From contig CAUYXJ010000007.1 of the NCBI GenBank assembly GCA_963577065.1, forward strand, positions 1 to 47,067: a DNA stretch of 47,067 nt. The letters run 5' to 3'. Positions 24,289 to 32,874 of this stretch are shown here, one piece after another. This stretch comes from CAUYXJ01 sp963577065 (GTDB lineage Bacteria; Chloroflexota; Dehalococcoidia; Tepidiformales; Tepidiformaceae). The first letter of the stretch is position 1. Every line of letters starts with the position of its first letter. The notes under the pieces are model-generated. The model made no database searches, had not been told where the DNA came from, and was given only the letters and a program-made list of their open reading frames with translations. The position numbers and the translations under genes were made by a program.

Positions 24289-24960
24289 CTAGCGGGGCAG
24301 GCCAACCATAATCTGGTCGTTCTCGATGCGCACGGGGTAGGTCTGGATATCCTCGGCGCCCTTGTTCCAGAAGAAGAGCTTCTCTTGTAGCCGGCCGAGG
24401 AACGGGTGCTCCGCGTTGAACTCGCTGCTGAAGGGCTGGCGCACGACCTTCCCGGACGAAACCTCGAAGCGGGCCCCGTGGAACGGACACATCACGCAAT
24501 CATCGCGGACCGGCTCTGGCTTGATTGGGGCGCCGGGGAAGCTTGCCAGCGGCAGGCGCGCGTGAGGGCAGAGCGCCGTGAGCGCCACTGCCTCGTCACC
24601 GCGGCGCACGATCGCGACGCGGACGCTCCGGAGGCGGACCTCTTTGGCGACGCCGTCAGGGAAGCTGCGCACGGGCCCTGCGCTCGCCCAGGCCTTCATG
24701 CGCGCGTGGGGCGTGATGTTCTTCGCCTTCATCGGCAGGGGCGGGTCGAGACCCAAGAGGGGCGCGACGACCACCTGCATGAGGCCGCCGGAGACGAGCC
24801 CTGCAACGAGAAGGAAGATGCCGGCGGTGAGACCACTCGAAGTGGTGTCCGCGTCTCCTGGCGTCACGATGAGGATGACCCCGCTGGCGATCAGCGCGAT
24901 GGTCGCGATTCCCCAGGTCCCGAGGACGGACATCCCCACAACCGCCAAGATGATCGACAC
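24289..24960 (-). CDS. Rieske [2Fe-2S] protein with N-terminal membrane helices
   Basis: 223 aa. Two predicted helices occur at about 2-32 (IILAVVGMSVLGTWGIATIALIASGVILI, given here only as a region) and 42-68 (LTAGIFLLVAGLVSGGLMQV). The soluble Rieske fold follows (about 95-223). The cluster ligands are in CPHARLPL (first Cys/His pair) and CPFHGARFEV (second pair). The spacing between pairs is 20-odd residues, somewhat long. It probably passes electrons to, or forms part of, an oxygenase or membrane electron chain; no terminal oxygenase is adjacent. The GTG start at 24960 has GGGAGGG upstream. It is the first gene of the CoA-transferase/MaoC set, 96 bp downstream of the flavin reductase. Confidence 0.85.
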   Translation of the reverse strand: MSIILAVVGMSVLGTWGIATIALIASGVILIVTPGDADTTSSGLTAGIFLLVAGLVSGGLMQVVVAPLLGLDPPLPMKAKNITPHARMKAWASAGPVRSFPDGVAKEVRLRSVRVAIVRRGDEAVALTALCPHARLPLASFPGAPIKPEPVRDDCVMCPFHGARFEVSSGKVVRQPFSSEFNAEHPFLGRLQEKLFFWNKGAEDIQTYPVRIENDQIMVGLPR

Positions 24961-25056
24961 GTTTCACCCTCCCCGCGAGCGGATCGTACGCGCCCCCCCG
25001 CGGCTGTGCAAAGCATCACGAACCGATCGCCCGAGGTCGCCGGGTTCCGCTCAGCC

Positions 25057-25542
25057 TCAGCTCAAGCCGTAGTAGCCCCGCCGAAAATAGAGCAAAGGCT
25101 CTTTTTCGGGGTCGTTACCGGCACCGACTACCCGGCCGAGTGCGATCACGTGGTCGCCGCCGGGCAGGATCGACTCAAGCTCGCAATCGAGATGTCCCAT
25201 CGCACCCTTCACGATCGGACAGCCGGTGTGCTCCACGAACGTCTCGAAGTCGGCCAGTTCCGGCTCGGGGTCTCGACCGGAGATGGCGAAGTAGTTCGAG
25301 ATCGCTTCTTGATCGCTCGCGAGAATGCTCACGGCGAATTTGCCCGAAGCGGGCACCATCTGCTCGAGATGGTTGCCCTTCTGGATGCAGACGAGAACCA
25401 AGAGGGGATCCATCGAGAGCGTCGAAAAGCTCGTGGCCGTGATGCCGTACGTGAGCCCCTCGTGGGCGGAAGTCAACACGGTGACCCCGGTCGCCCAGGA
25501 GGCGAGCGCCTTCTTGAAGTCCTCGGGGTCGACGGGGGGCAT
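25057..25542 (-). CDS. Flavin reductase (FMN-binding, HpaC/ActVB-like)
   Basis: 161 aa. Typical pattern: FKKALASWATGVTVLTSAHEG, GITATSFSTLSMDPLLVLVCI, KFAVSILASDQEAISNYFA, and the C-terminal LDCELESILPGGDHVIALGRVV. Members reduce free FMN or FAD with NAD(P)H to feed a two-component monooxygenase, or act as stand-alone flavin oxidoreductases. No oxygenase partner is beside it, although the Rieske protein and P450 are in the same window. The ATG at 25542 begins 6 bp beyond the stop of the upstream muconolactone-isomerase-like gene. Confidence 0.92.
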   Translation of the reverse strand: MPPVDPEDFKKALASWATGVTVLTSAHEGLTYGITATSFSTLSMDPLLVLVCIQKGNHLEQMVPASGKFAVSILASDQEAISNYFAISGRDPEPELADFETFVEHTGCPIVKGAMGHLDCELESILPGGDHVIALGRVVGAGNDPEKEPLLYFRRGYYGLS

Positions 25543-25548
25543 CGCGGA

Positions 25549-25833
25549 CTACAGGTTCTCGAGCGTTGCGCTCATGTCCCAGATCGCGTTCGCCGAGACC
25601 TCGCTGAAGTAGCGGTTCATCGGCAGGCCGGCGAGGGTCTGATCCATCTCCGCAGCGTCAGCCACATCGAAGATGGCGAGCACGCCAACGCCGGTCTCAC
25701 GATAGATCGCCGTGATCTTGCCGGAGTCCTTGAGCGCTTTTGTCGCTCTCAGCTGGTCCGCGACGAGCGCTTGCCACTGGTCAGGGGCGAGATCCGCCGG
25801 TTGCCTCGATACGAGCCGGACCGCAAACAGCAT
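25549..25833 (-). CDS. Muconolactone delta-isomerase-like protein
   Basis: 94 aa, the length and fold (ferredoxin-like dimer) of CatC. MLFAVRLVSRQPADLAPDQWQAL, then GKITAIYRETGVGVLAIFDV and LAGLPMNRYFSEVSANAIWD fit the family, but its assigned activity in aromatic ring degradation is not confirmed by catalytic residues I can see. It is the first gene of the minus-strand run that continues through the flavin reductase. GAGGGTGG precedes the ATG at 25833. Confidence 0.72.
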   Translation of the reverse strand: MLFAVRLVSRQPADLAPDQWQALVADQLRATKALKDSGKITAIYRETGVGVLAIFDVADAAEMDQTLAGLPMNRYFSEVSANAIWDMSATLENL

Positions 25834-25949
25834 CTTTGCCACCCTCAAGCCGCCGGAGCCGCAGCAGCTGCCACGATCCCGAGAATCCGTGAAGGCTACC
25901 GCAAGGGTCGCCGTGAGCGCCAGACGACGCCCCCTCGTAGCATGCCGCC

Positions 25950-26495
25950 GTGGACTCGCCACGGCCGCTGGTGACCTTCGATATCGATGGCGTGCTCTGC
26001 CGTCCACCGTTCTCGCTGAACCCGGGCGGCGTCAGCGTCCGCTCTACTGCCCCGCCCCGACTCCCCCGCCCCACCTGGCTTCTGGAGCGTTGGCGCTACC
26101 TCGGCCGCAAGCCCATGCCCGGCGCCCGCGACGGCTTCCGCGCGGTCGCCGAGCGCTTCGACTGTGCGATTGTCTCTGCTCGCGGCGAAGGTGGGCGGGG
26201 GACAACCGCGGCTTGGCTCGAACGAAATCTGGGGACGCTCCCGCCGCTCCACCTGCGCCCGTCCTGGCGCGAGCGCTCTTCGGCCTATAAGGCGCGCGTT
26301 GTCCCGGAGCTAGGGCCGCTCGCGCACTTCGAAGACGACCCGAATACCGCGCTGCTCCTTGCGGAGCGAATCCCGCTGGTGTTCCTGGTCGACTGGCCGC
26401 GCAACCGCGGCGTGGATGCGGCCAACATCCATCGCATCCGGCGTATCTCAGAGGCGCTGCCCATCCTCATCGAGGCGCTCGGGGCGCGGAGCTGA
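25950..26495 (+). CDS. HAD-superfamily protein (5' nucleotidase-like)
   Basis: 181 aa. The nucleophile motif is FDIDGVLCRPPF (Asp10 and Asp12). GFRAVAERFDCAIVSARGEG supplies the second HAD motif with Ser. LAHFEDDPNTALLLAERIPLVFLVDW supplies the acidic motif near the C-terminus. A Pro/Arg-rich insert (about 20-45) and the GRKPMPGARDGF segment lie between. This arrangement resembles deoxyribonucleotidases and small polynucleotide phosphatases. It starts with GTG at 25950, diverging from the muconolactone-isomerase-like gene with 116 bp between the starts, which should hold both promoters. Confidence 0.78.
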   Translation: MDSPRPLVTFDIDGVLCRPPFSLNPGGVSVRSTAPPRLPRPTWLLERWRYLGRKPMPGARDGFRAVAERFDCAIVSARGEGGRGTTAAWLERNLGTLPPLHLRPSWRERSSAYKARVVPELGPLAHFEDDPNTALLLAERIPLVFLVDWPRNRGVDAANIHRIRRISEALPILIEALGARS

Positions 26496-26524
26496 ACTGG
26501 GCCGGCAACTCGAGCGGCGTGCGC

Positions 26525-26902
26525 TCAGCCCCCGGACATCTGCTTCTGAAACGTGGCGAGGTCGAAGTAGTCGCGCCAGGACGCGATCTTCCCGTCGCGC
26601 AGTTCGAACACGCCCATCACCGGGAGCGCGACGGCGTTGCCCTGAGCGTCGAACTTGTCGATTCGCTCGGTCATGACGGTGTCGCCCTGAGCGACGAGTG
26701 AGATAACGTCCCAGCCCTGGCTCACCATCGTCCCGGCCATCCCGCCGAGGGCGTTCTTGATGTTCTCACGGCCCTCGATCGGCTGCATCGGGATGTTGTG
26801 GTAGAAGGCGTCCTCGCTGAAGTAGGAGGCCAGCTTCTCACCGTCCGGCGCGGGTGCGTCCCACTCCGCACAGAAGTTCCTGACGATCTCGGCGTTGTCC
26901 AT
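26525..26902 (-). CDS. Limonene-1,2-epoxide-hydrolase-like protein
   Basis: 125 aa NTF2-like fold. Catalytic-type residues of the LEH family are recognisable: YHNIPM (Tyr and Asn that hold the water), TERIDKF (Arg and Asp of the Asp-Arg-Asp triad), and SWRDYFD (Trp and the second Asp). PVMGVFELRDGKI is the usual strand before it. It would open an epoxide, possibly one formed by the P450 in this window, but that link is inference. It starts 5 bp after the cinA stop and is likely cotranscribed from cinA. Confidence 0.82.
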   Translation of the reverse strand: MDNAEIVRNFCAEWDAPAPDGEKLASYFSEDAFYHNIPMQPIEGRENIKNALGGMAGTMVSQGWDVISLVAQGDTVMTERIDKFDAQGNAVALPVMGVFELRDGKIASWRDYFDLATFQKQMSGG

Positions 26903-26907
26903 GTGGC

Positions 26908-28140
26908 TTACTCCTCGCCCAGAATGCTACGGCGCAGCAGGAGCAGCGCCGTGGTGATCGCGCGCCGTTTTGTCGCGACGCGCCCTTGGCTCATTTGTGT
27001 CTTCATCGATTGAGGGACCCCGCTCGGGCCCGCCACGGCCACGAACACGGTCCCCGGTGGCTCACCGTCCTCGGGATCGGGGCCGAGGGCACCGGTCAGG
27101 CCCACGCCATAGTCACTCTCCATGCGCTTGCGTACGGCGGCCGCCATCGCTTCGGCGGTCTGCGCGGAGACCGCGCCGAACTCCTCGATGACGTCGGCGG
27201 ATACGCCCGCGGCGATCATTTGCTGGGTGCCGTAGGGAACCAGCCCGCCGGCGAAGGAGTCGCTCGCGCCGGCAGCGTCCGTGAGGGTGCTTGCGAGCAG
27301 CCCGCCAGTCGCCGATTCCATCGTCGCGAGGGTCTGGTGGCGCTCATGCAGGGCGTCGCGGATGACGCCTTCGAGCGTATCCTCATCCCGCCCCCAGATC
27401 GCGGTCCCGAAGATCGTGTCGAGTTCCTGCTCTACGGGGCGAATCAGATGCCAAGCCGCCTCCCGCGTCGCTGCTTTCGCGCCGATGCGGAGGTGCACGC
27501 CGTCGGCTCGCGCGTAGGTGCCGACGCCGATGCCGGGGGTCTCGTAGACGGGCCTCGCCATCTCGTCGACCGTGCCCTCACCGATACCGACGGTCTTGAT
27601 CGTGCGTGTGACGAGCACCTCGCCCGACCGCCCCTCGAGCTGGGGCGCAATTTCGTGCTCCCACATTCGCTCCATCTCCGGGGGCACCCCGGGCATCGAG
27701 ACGATCACGTGGCCGTCCCGCTCGGTCCACCAGCCCGGCGCGGTCCCGCGGGGGTTGTCGATCGCGTGTGCGCTCGGGATGAGCCAAGCCTGCTTCAGGT
27801 TCGACTCCGGCATCGGATACCCGCGCCGCTCGAAGAAGCCGCGCAGCCGCGCTTCCAGATCGGGAGCGACCTCGGGCTCTTCGCCCAGCAGCGCGCAGAT
27901 GCCTTCCCGGGTGAGATCGTCCTCGGTGGGTCCCAAGCCACCGGTCGTGAGCACGAGGTCGGAACGCTCCCAGGCACGTTCGAGCACGCCCCGCACGCGG
28001 CCCAGGTTGTCGCCGACGACGCTCTTGTGGTTCAGGTCGATCCCGAGCCCCGGCAGCTGCTGGGCGAGGTAGGCGCTGTTCGTGTCGACGATCTCGCCGA
28101 GCAGGATCTCGGTGCCGATGGCGATGATCTCGGCCTTCAC
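26908..28140 (-). CDS. cinA: CinA-family nicotinamide-nucleotide amidohydrolase / competence-damage protein
   Basis: 410 aa, normal length. The N-terminal molybdopterin-binding-like domain begins MKAEIIAIGTEILLGEIVDT and contains TTGGLGPTEDDLTREGI. The C-terminal amidase (PncC) domain starts near DALHERHQTLATMESATGG (residues with Ser and Thr that make the active site) and has AGGLVPYGTQQM and GLTGALGPDPEDGEPPGTVF. It hydrolyses nicotinamide mononucleotide to nicotinate mononucleotide in the pyridine cycle, and the COG1058 domain can act on ADP-ribose. It is the second-last of a minus-strand row of housekeeping genes. Confidence 0.93.
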   Translation of the reverse strand: MKAEIIAIGTEILLGEIVDTNSAYLAQQLPGLGIDLNHKSVVGDNLGRVRGVLERAWERSDLVLTTGGLGPTEDDLTREGICALLGEEPEVAPDLEARLRGFFERRGYPMPESNLKQAWLIPSAHAIDNPRGTAPGWWTERDGHVIVSMPGVPPEMERMWEHEIAPQLEGRSGEVLVTRTIKTVGIGEGTVDEMARPVYETPGIGVGTYARADGVHLRIGAKAATREAAWHLIRPVEQELDTIFGTAIWGRDEDTLEGVIRDALHERHQTLATMESATGGLLASTLTDAAGASDSFAGGLVPYGTQQMIAAGVSADVIEEFGAVSAQTAEAMAAAVRKRMESDYGVGLTGALGPDPEDGEPPGTVFVAVAGPSGVPQSMKTQMSQGRVATKRRAITTALLLLRRSILGEE

Positions 28141-28202
28141 GGGCGAGAGTCTAGCAGGCGTCCTGCGCCCAACCTGTTGGGGGTCAGGTCGGCCGGGCCC
28201 CG

Positions 28203-28661
28203 CTAGGCGGAGCGGCGAAGCGCTCTCGCCACCTGACGGCCCTCCTCGCGCTCACGGATCTTGCGTCGCTTGTCATAACGCTTGATCCCACGAGCGACCC
28301 CAAGTTCCACCTTGGCCATCCCGCGGCGGAGGTGGAGGTTGAGGGCGATGAGCGTCAGGCCACGTTCGTCCAGGGCTTCGCGAATGCGGCTGATCTCCTT
28401 CTTGCGGAGGAGGAGCTTGCGGTCCCGCCGGGCCTCGTGAGAGACGTAGCCGGCGTTCTCGTAGGGCGCGATGTAAGAATCGAGAAGCCAGATCTCGCCC
28501 CTCCGAATACGGCCGTAGCACCCTTGGATGTCGACCTTGCCCTGGCGGATCGATTTGATCTCGGAGCCGGTGAGCGCGAGGCCCGCCTCGAAGCGGTCGG
28601 TGATCTCGTAGTCACGACGGGCGCGGCGGTTCTCGGTGACGATCAACTCTCCGGCGGGCAT
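28203..28661 (-). CDS. smpB: SsrA-binding protein SmpB
   Basis: 152 aa. Characteristic: ENRRARRDYEITDRFEAGL, LTGSEIKSIRQGKVDIQG, the loop YIAPYENAGYVSHEARRDRK, KLLLRKKEI, and a basic C-terminal tail (YDKRRKIREREEGRQVARAL) that inserts into the decoding site. It binds tmRNA to rescue stalled ribosomes. Its partner, the tmRNA gene, lies 11.5 kb away in this window. The ATG at 28661 gives MPAGELIV, the usual N-terminus; the frame is open 36 bp further upstream. Confidence 0.96.
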   Translation of the reverse strand: MPAGELIVTENRRARRDYEITDRFEAGLALTGSEIKSIRQGKVDIQGCYGRIRRGEIWLLDSYIAPYENAGYVSHEARRDRKLLLRKKEISRIREALDERGLTLIALNLHLRRGMAKVELGVARGIKRYDKRRKIREREEGRQVARALRRSA

Positions 28662-28759
28662 GAAACCAGTCTCGCACGGTGCGACAGATGGGCCCAACGC
28701 GAGCCCGCTTCAGCGGCACGACTAGAGCTGACTCGGGGTTCTTCGCTCGCAGCGGAGGG

Positions 28760-30214
28760 CTACTCAGCGGGCTCGGTTGGCTCCCCGTCCGCGCCCTCGG
28801 CCGTTGCACCGGAATCCTCTGTCTCGGCATCCGGGCGCACGGGCGGCGGGGGCAATTCGTTGCCACGAAGCAGGTCGATGGCGGCGAAGATCTGGAGGTC
28901 GCCGAAGTCGATGTAGTCGTCGCCGGTCATCGCGATTTCGAAATCAGGGCGGATGCCGATCCCCTCGATCTCCCCACCGGCGGGGCGCTGCCAGCGCCCG
29001 ACAGAGACATACAGCGCGCCGCAGCCCTCGGGATCGCCGCAGCCCGTCAGTTCGCGGAGTTGGTTCACGGTGCCCTTCCCGAAGGAGCGCGTGCCGACGA
29101 TCATTGCGCGACCGTTGTCGGCGAGAGCCGCAGCGAGGACCTCCGAGCCGCTCGCGCTGGCGCCGTCCTGGATGATGATCAGTGGGATGTTCGTAGCCAC
29201 GCCGCCGGGGAAGGCGGCGAAGGTGCGGGTCTGGCCGTCCGCATCACGCTCGGTCAGAACTGCGCCACCGTCCATGAACTCGTCGGCGACTTCGACGGTC
29301 GTGCGCAGCAATCCGCCGGGATTGGCGCGAACGTCGATGATAAGACCGATGTATTGGCCGTTCTCCACATCCGCGAGCGCCTCGCGCAGTTCGTTCGGCG
29401 TCTCATCGTGGAACTGGGCGATGTGGATATAGAAGATGTCCTCGACGAGCTCGCCGTCGCGGTCTACCAACTCAGCGCCGCTTTCGGCAGGGATGACCTC
29501 GAGGATCGGCTCCGTGAAGACGCTCTGGATGAGGATCTCGCCCCGGACGATGGTGACGTCCTCGACCTCGGGGCCCGCCGCACCGCCACCGATATCCGTG
29601 TGGCGTACCGTCAGGATCACCTCGGTGCCACGCGGGCCGCGAATTTGCTGCACGGCCTGCTGGTCCGACCAGCCATCCGTCGGCTCGCCGTTGACGGCCA
29701 GGATGATGTCACCGGGGCGGATGCCCGCGAGCTCGGCCGGGGAGCCGCGGAAGGGGGCCACGATCTGGACCACCCCGGTGCGGTCGCTGACGCTCGCACC
29801 GATGCCTTCGTAGGTCGATCCGAGATTGAGCGCGCCGGTCGACAGATCTCCCGGTGTGAGGTACTCCGTGTGGGGATCGTTGAGAGACGCGATCGCCCCG
29901 CGAATGGCGGCGTCCCTGAGTTCGGTTTCGTCGATGATCTCGCGGTCGACGAAATCGCGCTGGAGGATGTCGAAGATCTCGTCGAGGATGGCCGCCCCAA
30001 CGGAGATCTCGGAGACTTCCGAGTCGCCGCCCGCGGGCAGGCTGGTTGTGGGTTGGGCGGTGCTGCGCACCTCGTCCTTGGTCAGGTCGCTCACGCCGTA
30101 GCCGAGGCCGAACACGAGAAGAAGGGCCGCCACTCCCAAGAGAACGACTGTTGCTCCGCGGGCGAGCCGGGCGGAGCCGGATCCTTGGGGTGCAGTTTCG
30201 CCTGAGACTTCCAT
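28760..30214 (-). CDS. S41 C-terminal processing peptidase, membrane-anchored
   Basis: 484 aa. One N-terminal membrane helix (VVLLGVAALLLVFGLGYGV, about 23-41), then helices, a PDZ domain (about 130-210, including GSPAELAGIRPGDIILAVNG) and the S41 catalytic domain. The likely nucleophile is Ser355 in DGASASGSEVL and the general base is Lys380 in SFGKGTVN, with the 25-residue spacing typical of CtpA/Tsp. The C-terminal acidic tail (after about 450) is probably disordered. The family cleaves extracytoplasmic proteins near their C-termini. The ATG at 30214 precedes a normal anchor segment. Confidence 0.94.
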   Translation of the reverse strand: MEVSGETAPQGSGSARLARGATVVLLGVAALLLVFGLGYGVSDLTKDEVRSTAQPTTSLPAGGDSEVSEISVGAAILDEIFDILQRDFVDREIIDETELRDAAIRGAIASLNDPHTEYLTPGDLSTGALNLGSTYEGIGASVSDRTGVVQIVAPFRGSPAELAGIRPGDIILAVNGEPTDGWSDQQAVQQIRGPRGTEVILTVRHTDIGGGAAGPEVEDVTIVRGEILIQSVFTEPILEVIPAESGAELVDRDGELVEDIFYIHIAQFHDETPNELREALADVENGQYIGLIIDVRANPGGLLRTTVEVADEFMDGGAVLTERDADGQTRTFAAFPGGVATNIPLIIIQDGASASGSEVLAAALADNGRAMIVGTRSFGKGTVNQLRELTGCGDPEGCGALYVSVGRWQRPAGGEIEGIGIRPDFEIAMTGDDYIDFGDLQIFAAIDLLRGNELPPPPVRPDAETEDSGATAEGADGEPTEPAE

Positions 30215-30310
30215 CAGCCGCTCCGGGTGCCCCCGGCGGCTGCCGGCGGCTGTTCCACCGAGTCTACGGGGCGGTCTCTTCGGGCAGCAATGCGGGCAAA
30301 GACCGGCGCT

Positions 30311-31492
30311 TTACGTGAGCGGGCGCGATAGCGGGGGCGGGAAGACGCCGATACCACCCTCGCCAACCCGGTCGAAAGGAACACCACGCCCCGGTGCCCA
30401 CACCATGACCGCGTCGCAGGAGCGATCGCCGAACATGGCCGCAGGCGAGTCGGTCAGGAGGCGGCCGCCGGCGAGGAATACGGAGCCGTCCGGCGCCCAG
30501 AGCGGGTGCGAGCGGCCGTACTGATCGAAGAAACCCACCGCGGTCTGATAGTCCGCCGAAGGGAGAAACGGCGGGCTCGCCCCGAGGAACTCGCCCTCGC
30601 CGGAGCGCGCGTGCAGCGAGACGGTGCCGTCCCCGGTGGAAGAGGCGACGACGAGCGCAAGCTTCTCCCCGGTGGGATCCCAGAAGAACCCGGCAAAGGG
30701 CCGGCGGAGGAGCAGCTCGGCCTCACCGCTGGCGGCGAGGTCGAAGGCCCAGAGCTCGTCGAAGGCGCCGGACGCGGGCCGCCGCGTGACCGCGACCGTG
30801 AGCGTGCGGCTCCCGGGACGGAACGCGAGACTGACCCCTCCGGGAAGCTCGTGGAGAACTCGGCTCGACTCACCCGACGCGCCCGCGACATGCAAGGCCA
30901 CGCCATCGCCCGAGGCGTCAGGGGTGGCGAAGGCGAGGAATTCCCCGTCATCGCTGAAGGCGGGCGTGCGGAAACCCCGGGCGTCGGCAGAGATTGGTCG
31001 GGATGCGCGCGCTTCGGCTAACTCGAGGATGGAGAGATTGACGCCCGCGTGAACGGCGAGCCGCCGGCCATCGGGCGACCAGGCCAGAAAGAGCGGGCCT
31101 CCGGTCTGGATCGGATCCGCGATGATCGGCCCGTCTGCTTCGCTCAGGAAGAGCGTCAGCCCCGCCCGCCCTTGGGCGACAAGCGCGAGCACCTCGCCCG
31201 TGGGCGACCAGAGGGCGTAGTGGGGGACGTTCGGGGCGATGAGCGCGTCCACGCCGCTCGGGCTCTCGAAGAGGCTGCGCAAATGGTTGCCCTCGAGGTC
31301 CAGCAGCTCGACCGCGCTGCGGCGGTCGTCGCCGAGGCCGCTCACGATGGAGACGGAGATGGCCTCGTGGCCCGGCCGCCAGGCGGGCCAGCTTCCAGAC
31401 GGTGCGAGCTCAGCGCTCTGCCAGCCGCCGTCCGCGAGGCGGAGGTGCGTGACGGGCCGGTCGGGCTCGGAAACGACGATCGGGAAAGACAA
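30311..31492 (-). CDS. Beta-propeller (TolB/WD40-like) protein
   Basis: 393 aa. Repeated blades show the pattern W-SPDG-x-LA followed by strands: APSGSWPAWRPGHEAI, LWSPTGEVLALVAQG, AWSPDGRRLAVHA, FSDDGEFLAFATP, FWDPTGEKLALVV, LWAPDGSVFLAGG. Six or seven blades fit the length. No signal peptide or membrane helix is apparent, so location is unclear. Such propellers mediate protein binding and give no enzyme activity by themselves. The start is a TTG at 31492 and is not well supported; a GGAGAGG motif lies about 14 bp upstream. It ends 96 bp before the S41 protease gene. Confidence 0.75.
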   Translation of the reverse strand: MSFPIVVSEPDRPVTHLRLADGGWQSAELAPSGSWPAWRPGHEAISVSIVSGLGDDRRSAVELLDLEGNHLRSLFESPSGVDALIAPNVPHYALWSPTGEVLALVAQGRAGLTLFLSEADGPIIADPIQTGGPLFLAWSPDGRRLAVHAGVNLSILELAEARASRPISADARGFRTPAFSDDGEFLAFATPDASGDGVALHVAGASGESSRVLHELPGGVSLAFRPGSRTLTVAVTRRPASGAFDELWAFDLAASGEAELLLRRPFAGFFWDPTGEKLALVVASSTGDGTVSLHARSGEGEFLGASPPFLPSADYQTAVGFFDQYGRSHPLWAPDGSVFLAGGRLLTDSPAAMFGDRSCDAVMVWAPGRGVPFDRVGEGGIGVFPPPLSRPLT

Positions 31493-31883
31493 GGTGGAGG
31501 TGTTCCTCTCCCGATTCTAGGCGGGAGCGGTGTGGAGGGCTCAAGGCTTGCGAGAGGAAGGGTCCGATGGGGCCGGTTTCGGCTCCGGGGAGAGAGCAGT
31601 CGGAACGGGAGCTGAGGTTCGCACTATTCTAGTTATGTTCCCGACTAGGCCTGAAAAGGCCGGAAACCGCGAGCTTGGTTCCCATTGCCTCGTCCTGCGG
31701 CGCCGCGGCGCTCGGCCCGCTCGGCTCGGCGCGCTGAGCACCGGAGGCTTGTCACCGGGCGGCAACGTAGCTTCCACAGCGGCCGTCTTGTTTGGCCACT
31801 GGGGCTCTCCGCAGAGTGGTGCTGGTACACGCGAGACCGGTCGCATGAGCGCGCTGGGGCTCTCGCTTCGCAGGAGAGATGGC
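31493..31883. other. 391-bp non-coding stretch between the propeller and sigma-factor genes
   Basis: This is the divergent region between the minus-strand propeller gene and the plus-strand sigma factor. I see a short GGCC-TGAAAA-GGCC hairpin near 31648-31665 and an AT-rich spot TATTCTAGTTATG (about 31624-31637) that could be a -10 region, but no convincing -35. I could not match it to a known riboswitch. The sigma-factor frame is open through it, but the likely start is at 31884. Confidence 0.4.
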
Positions 31884-32702
31884 ATGGACGAGCGGCCGAA
31901 CGATGACGGAGAGGGTGCGGCCACGCCGGAGAGCGGCGTGCGTGAAAGCGGAACGGCTCACCCCGCCGAGCCGTTCCCCGATGTCCCCCTCACGCTGCAG
32001 CAACAGCAGGAAGTGGTTGTCCGCTACACCCCGTTGGTACGCCGCGTCGCGCGCTCTCTCGCGCTCGAGATCCCCGGGGTGCTCGAGTACGAGGACGCGG
32101 TCGGCTTCGGGACCTGTGGCTTGATCGAGGCGGTCCGCCGCTTCGACCCAGAGAAGGGCAAGAACTTCCACGCCTACGCGGTCCGGCGCATCCGCGGTTC
32201 GATGATCGACGCCTTTCGCCGGATGGACCGTCTATCACGCACGATGCGCCAGAAAGCGCGCGCGGTTCAGAAGGCGCAAGCCGAGCTCGAAGGGACGCTG
32301 GAACGCACACCGAGCGAGCGTGAGATCGCCGGTCACCTGGGCGTCAGCATCAAGGAGTGCCGCCAGGCGGTCGCGAGCGGCCGCTGGGTGACCGTTTCAC
32401 TCGATCGAATCCTCGAGCCCGACGACCAGAACGAGTCGTTCCCGGGCGCGGAGATGCCCACCGCGGACGAGGACATCGACTTCACGACCCGCTTCGAGGA
32501 GCGCGAGCTGCGCGAGGCGCTGGACCGCGCCGTAGGCGCGCTGCCGGAGCGCGAGCGGCTCGTCGTGTCCCTCTATTATGTCGAGGACATGACCATGCGC
32601 GAGATCGCGGCCGTGCTCACGGTTTCGGAGACACGCGTGAGCCAACTTCACGCTCAGGCCGTGAGGCGGTTGCGCGGAACCCTGCTCCAAGAAGCGGCTT
32701 AG
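31884..32702 (+). CDS. Sigma-70 family sigma factor (group 3, FliA/WhiG/SigB-like)
   Basis: 272 aa. After an acidic, Pro-rich N-terminus (about 1-40) come region 2 (QQQEVVVRYTPLVRRVARSL through YEDAVGFGTCGLIEAVRRFD and NFHAYAVRRIRGSMIDAFRR), region 3 (DRLSRTMRQKARAVQKAQAE and TPSEREIAGHLGVSIKECRQ), and region 4 (LPERERLVVSLYYVEDMTMREIAAVL and SETRVSQLHAQAVRRLR). The VRRIRGSMIDAFR sequence is typical of FliA/WhiG-type factors. Flagellar genes are absent here, so it may serve stress or development. I chose the ATG at 31884 because AGGAGAG sits 6 bp before it; an ATG at 31845 is in frame. Confidence 0.9.
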   Translation: MDERPNDDGEGAATPESGVRESGTAHPAEPFPDVPLTLQQQQEVVVRYTPLVRRVARSLALEIPGVLEYEDAVGFGTCGLIEAVRRFDPEKGKNFHAYAVRRIRGSMIDAFRRMDRLSRTMRQKARAVQKAQAELEGTLERTPSEREIAGHLGVSIKECRQAVASGRWVTVSLDRILEPDDQNESFPGAEMPTADEDIDFTTRFEERELREALDRAVGALPERERLVVSLYYVEDMTMREIAAVLTVSETRVSQLHAQAVRRLRGTLLQEAA

Positions 32703-32874
32703 GTTCGGTCTCTTCACGACTGCGCGCCCCTAGGGGCTCATCTCTGCTGCGAAACGTGCCGAACATTGTGATTGACAGCAAGTGAACGCGAGCCGCATCG
32801 CGGGCTCGTGGTTGGCCGGTGGGAGCGCCAGCCGCCCGCGCTGGGCGCGCACTGGCCGCCTTGGGGAGGCAGAC

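Noticed and set aside
31493..31883. Possible riboswitch upstream of the sigma factor
   Set aside because: Only a short GGCC hairpin and scattered G-rich motifs are visible. I could not place the conserved core of any known riboswitch class.
32761..32800. TTGACA at 32772-32777 as promoter for the pseudo-receiver gene
   Set aside because: No acceptable -10 hexamer lies 16-18 bp downstream.
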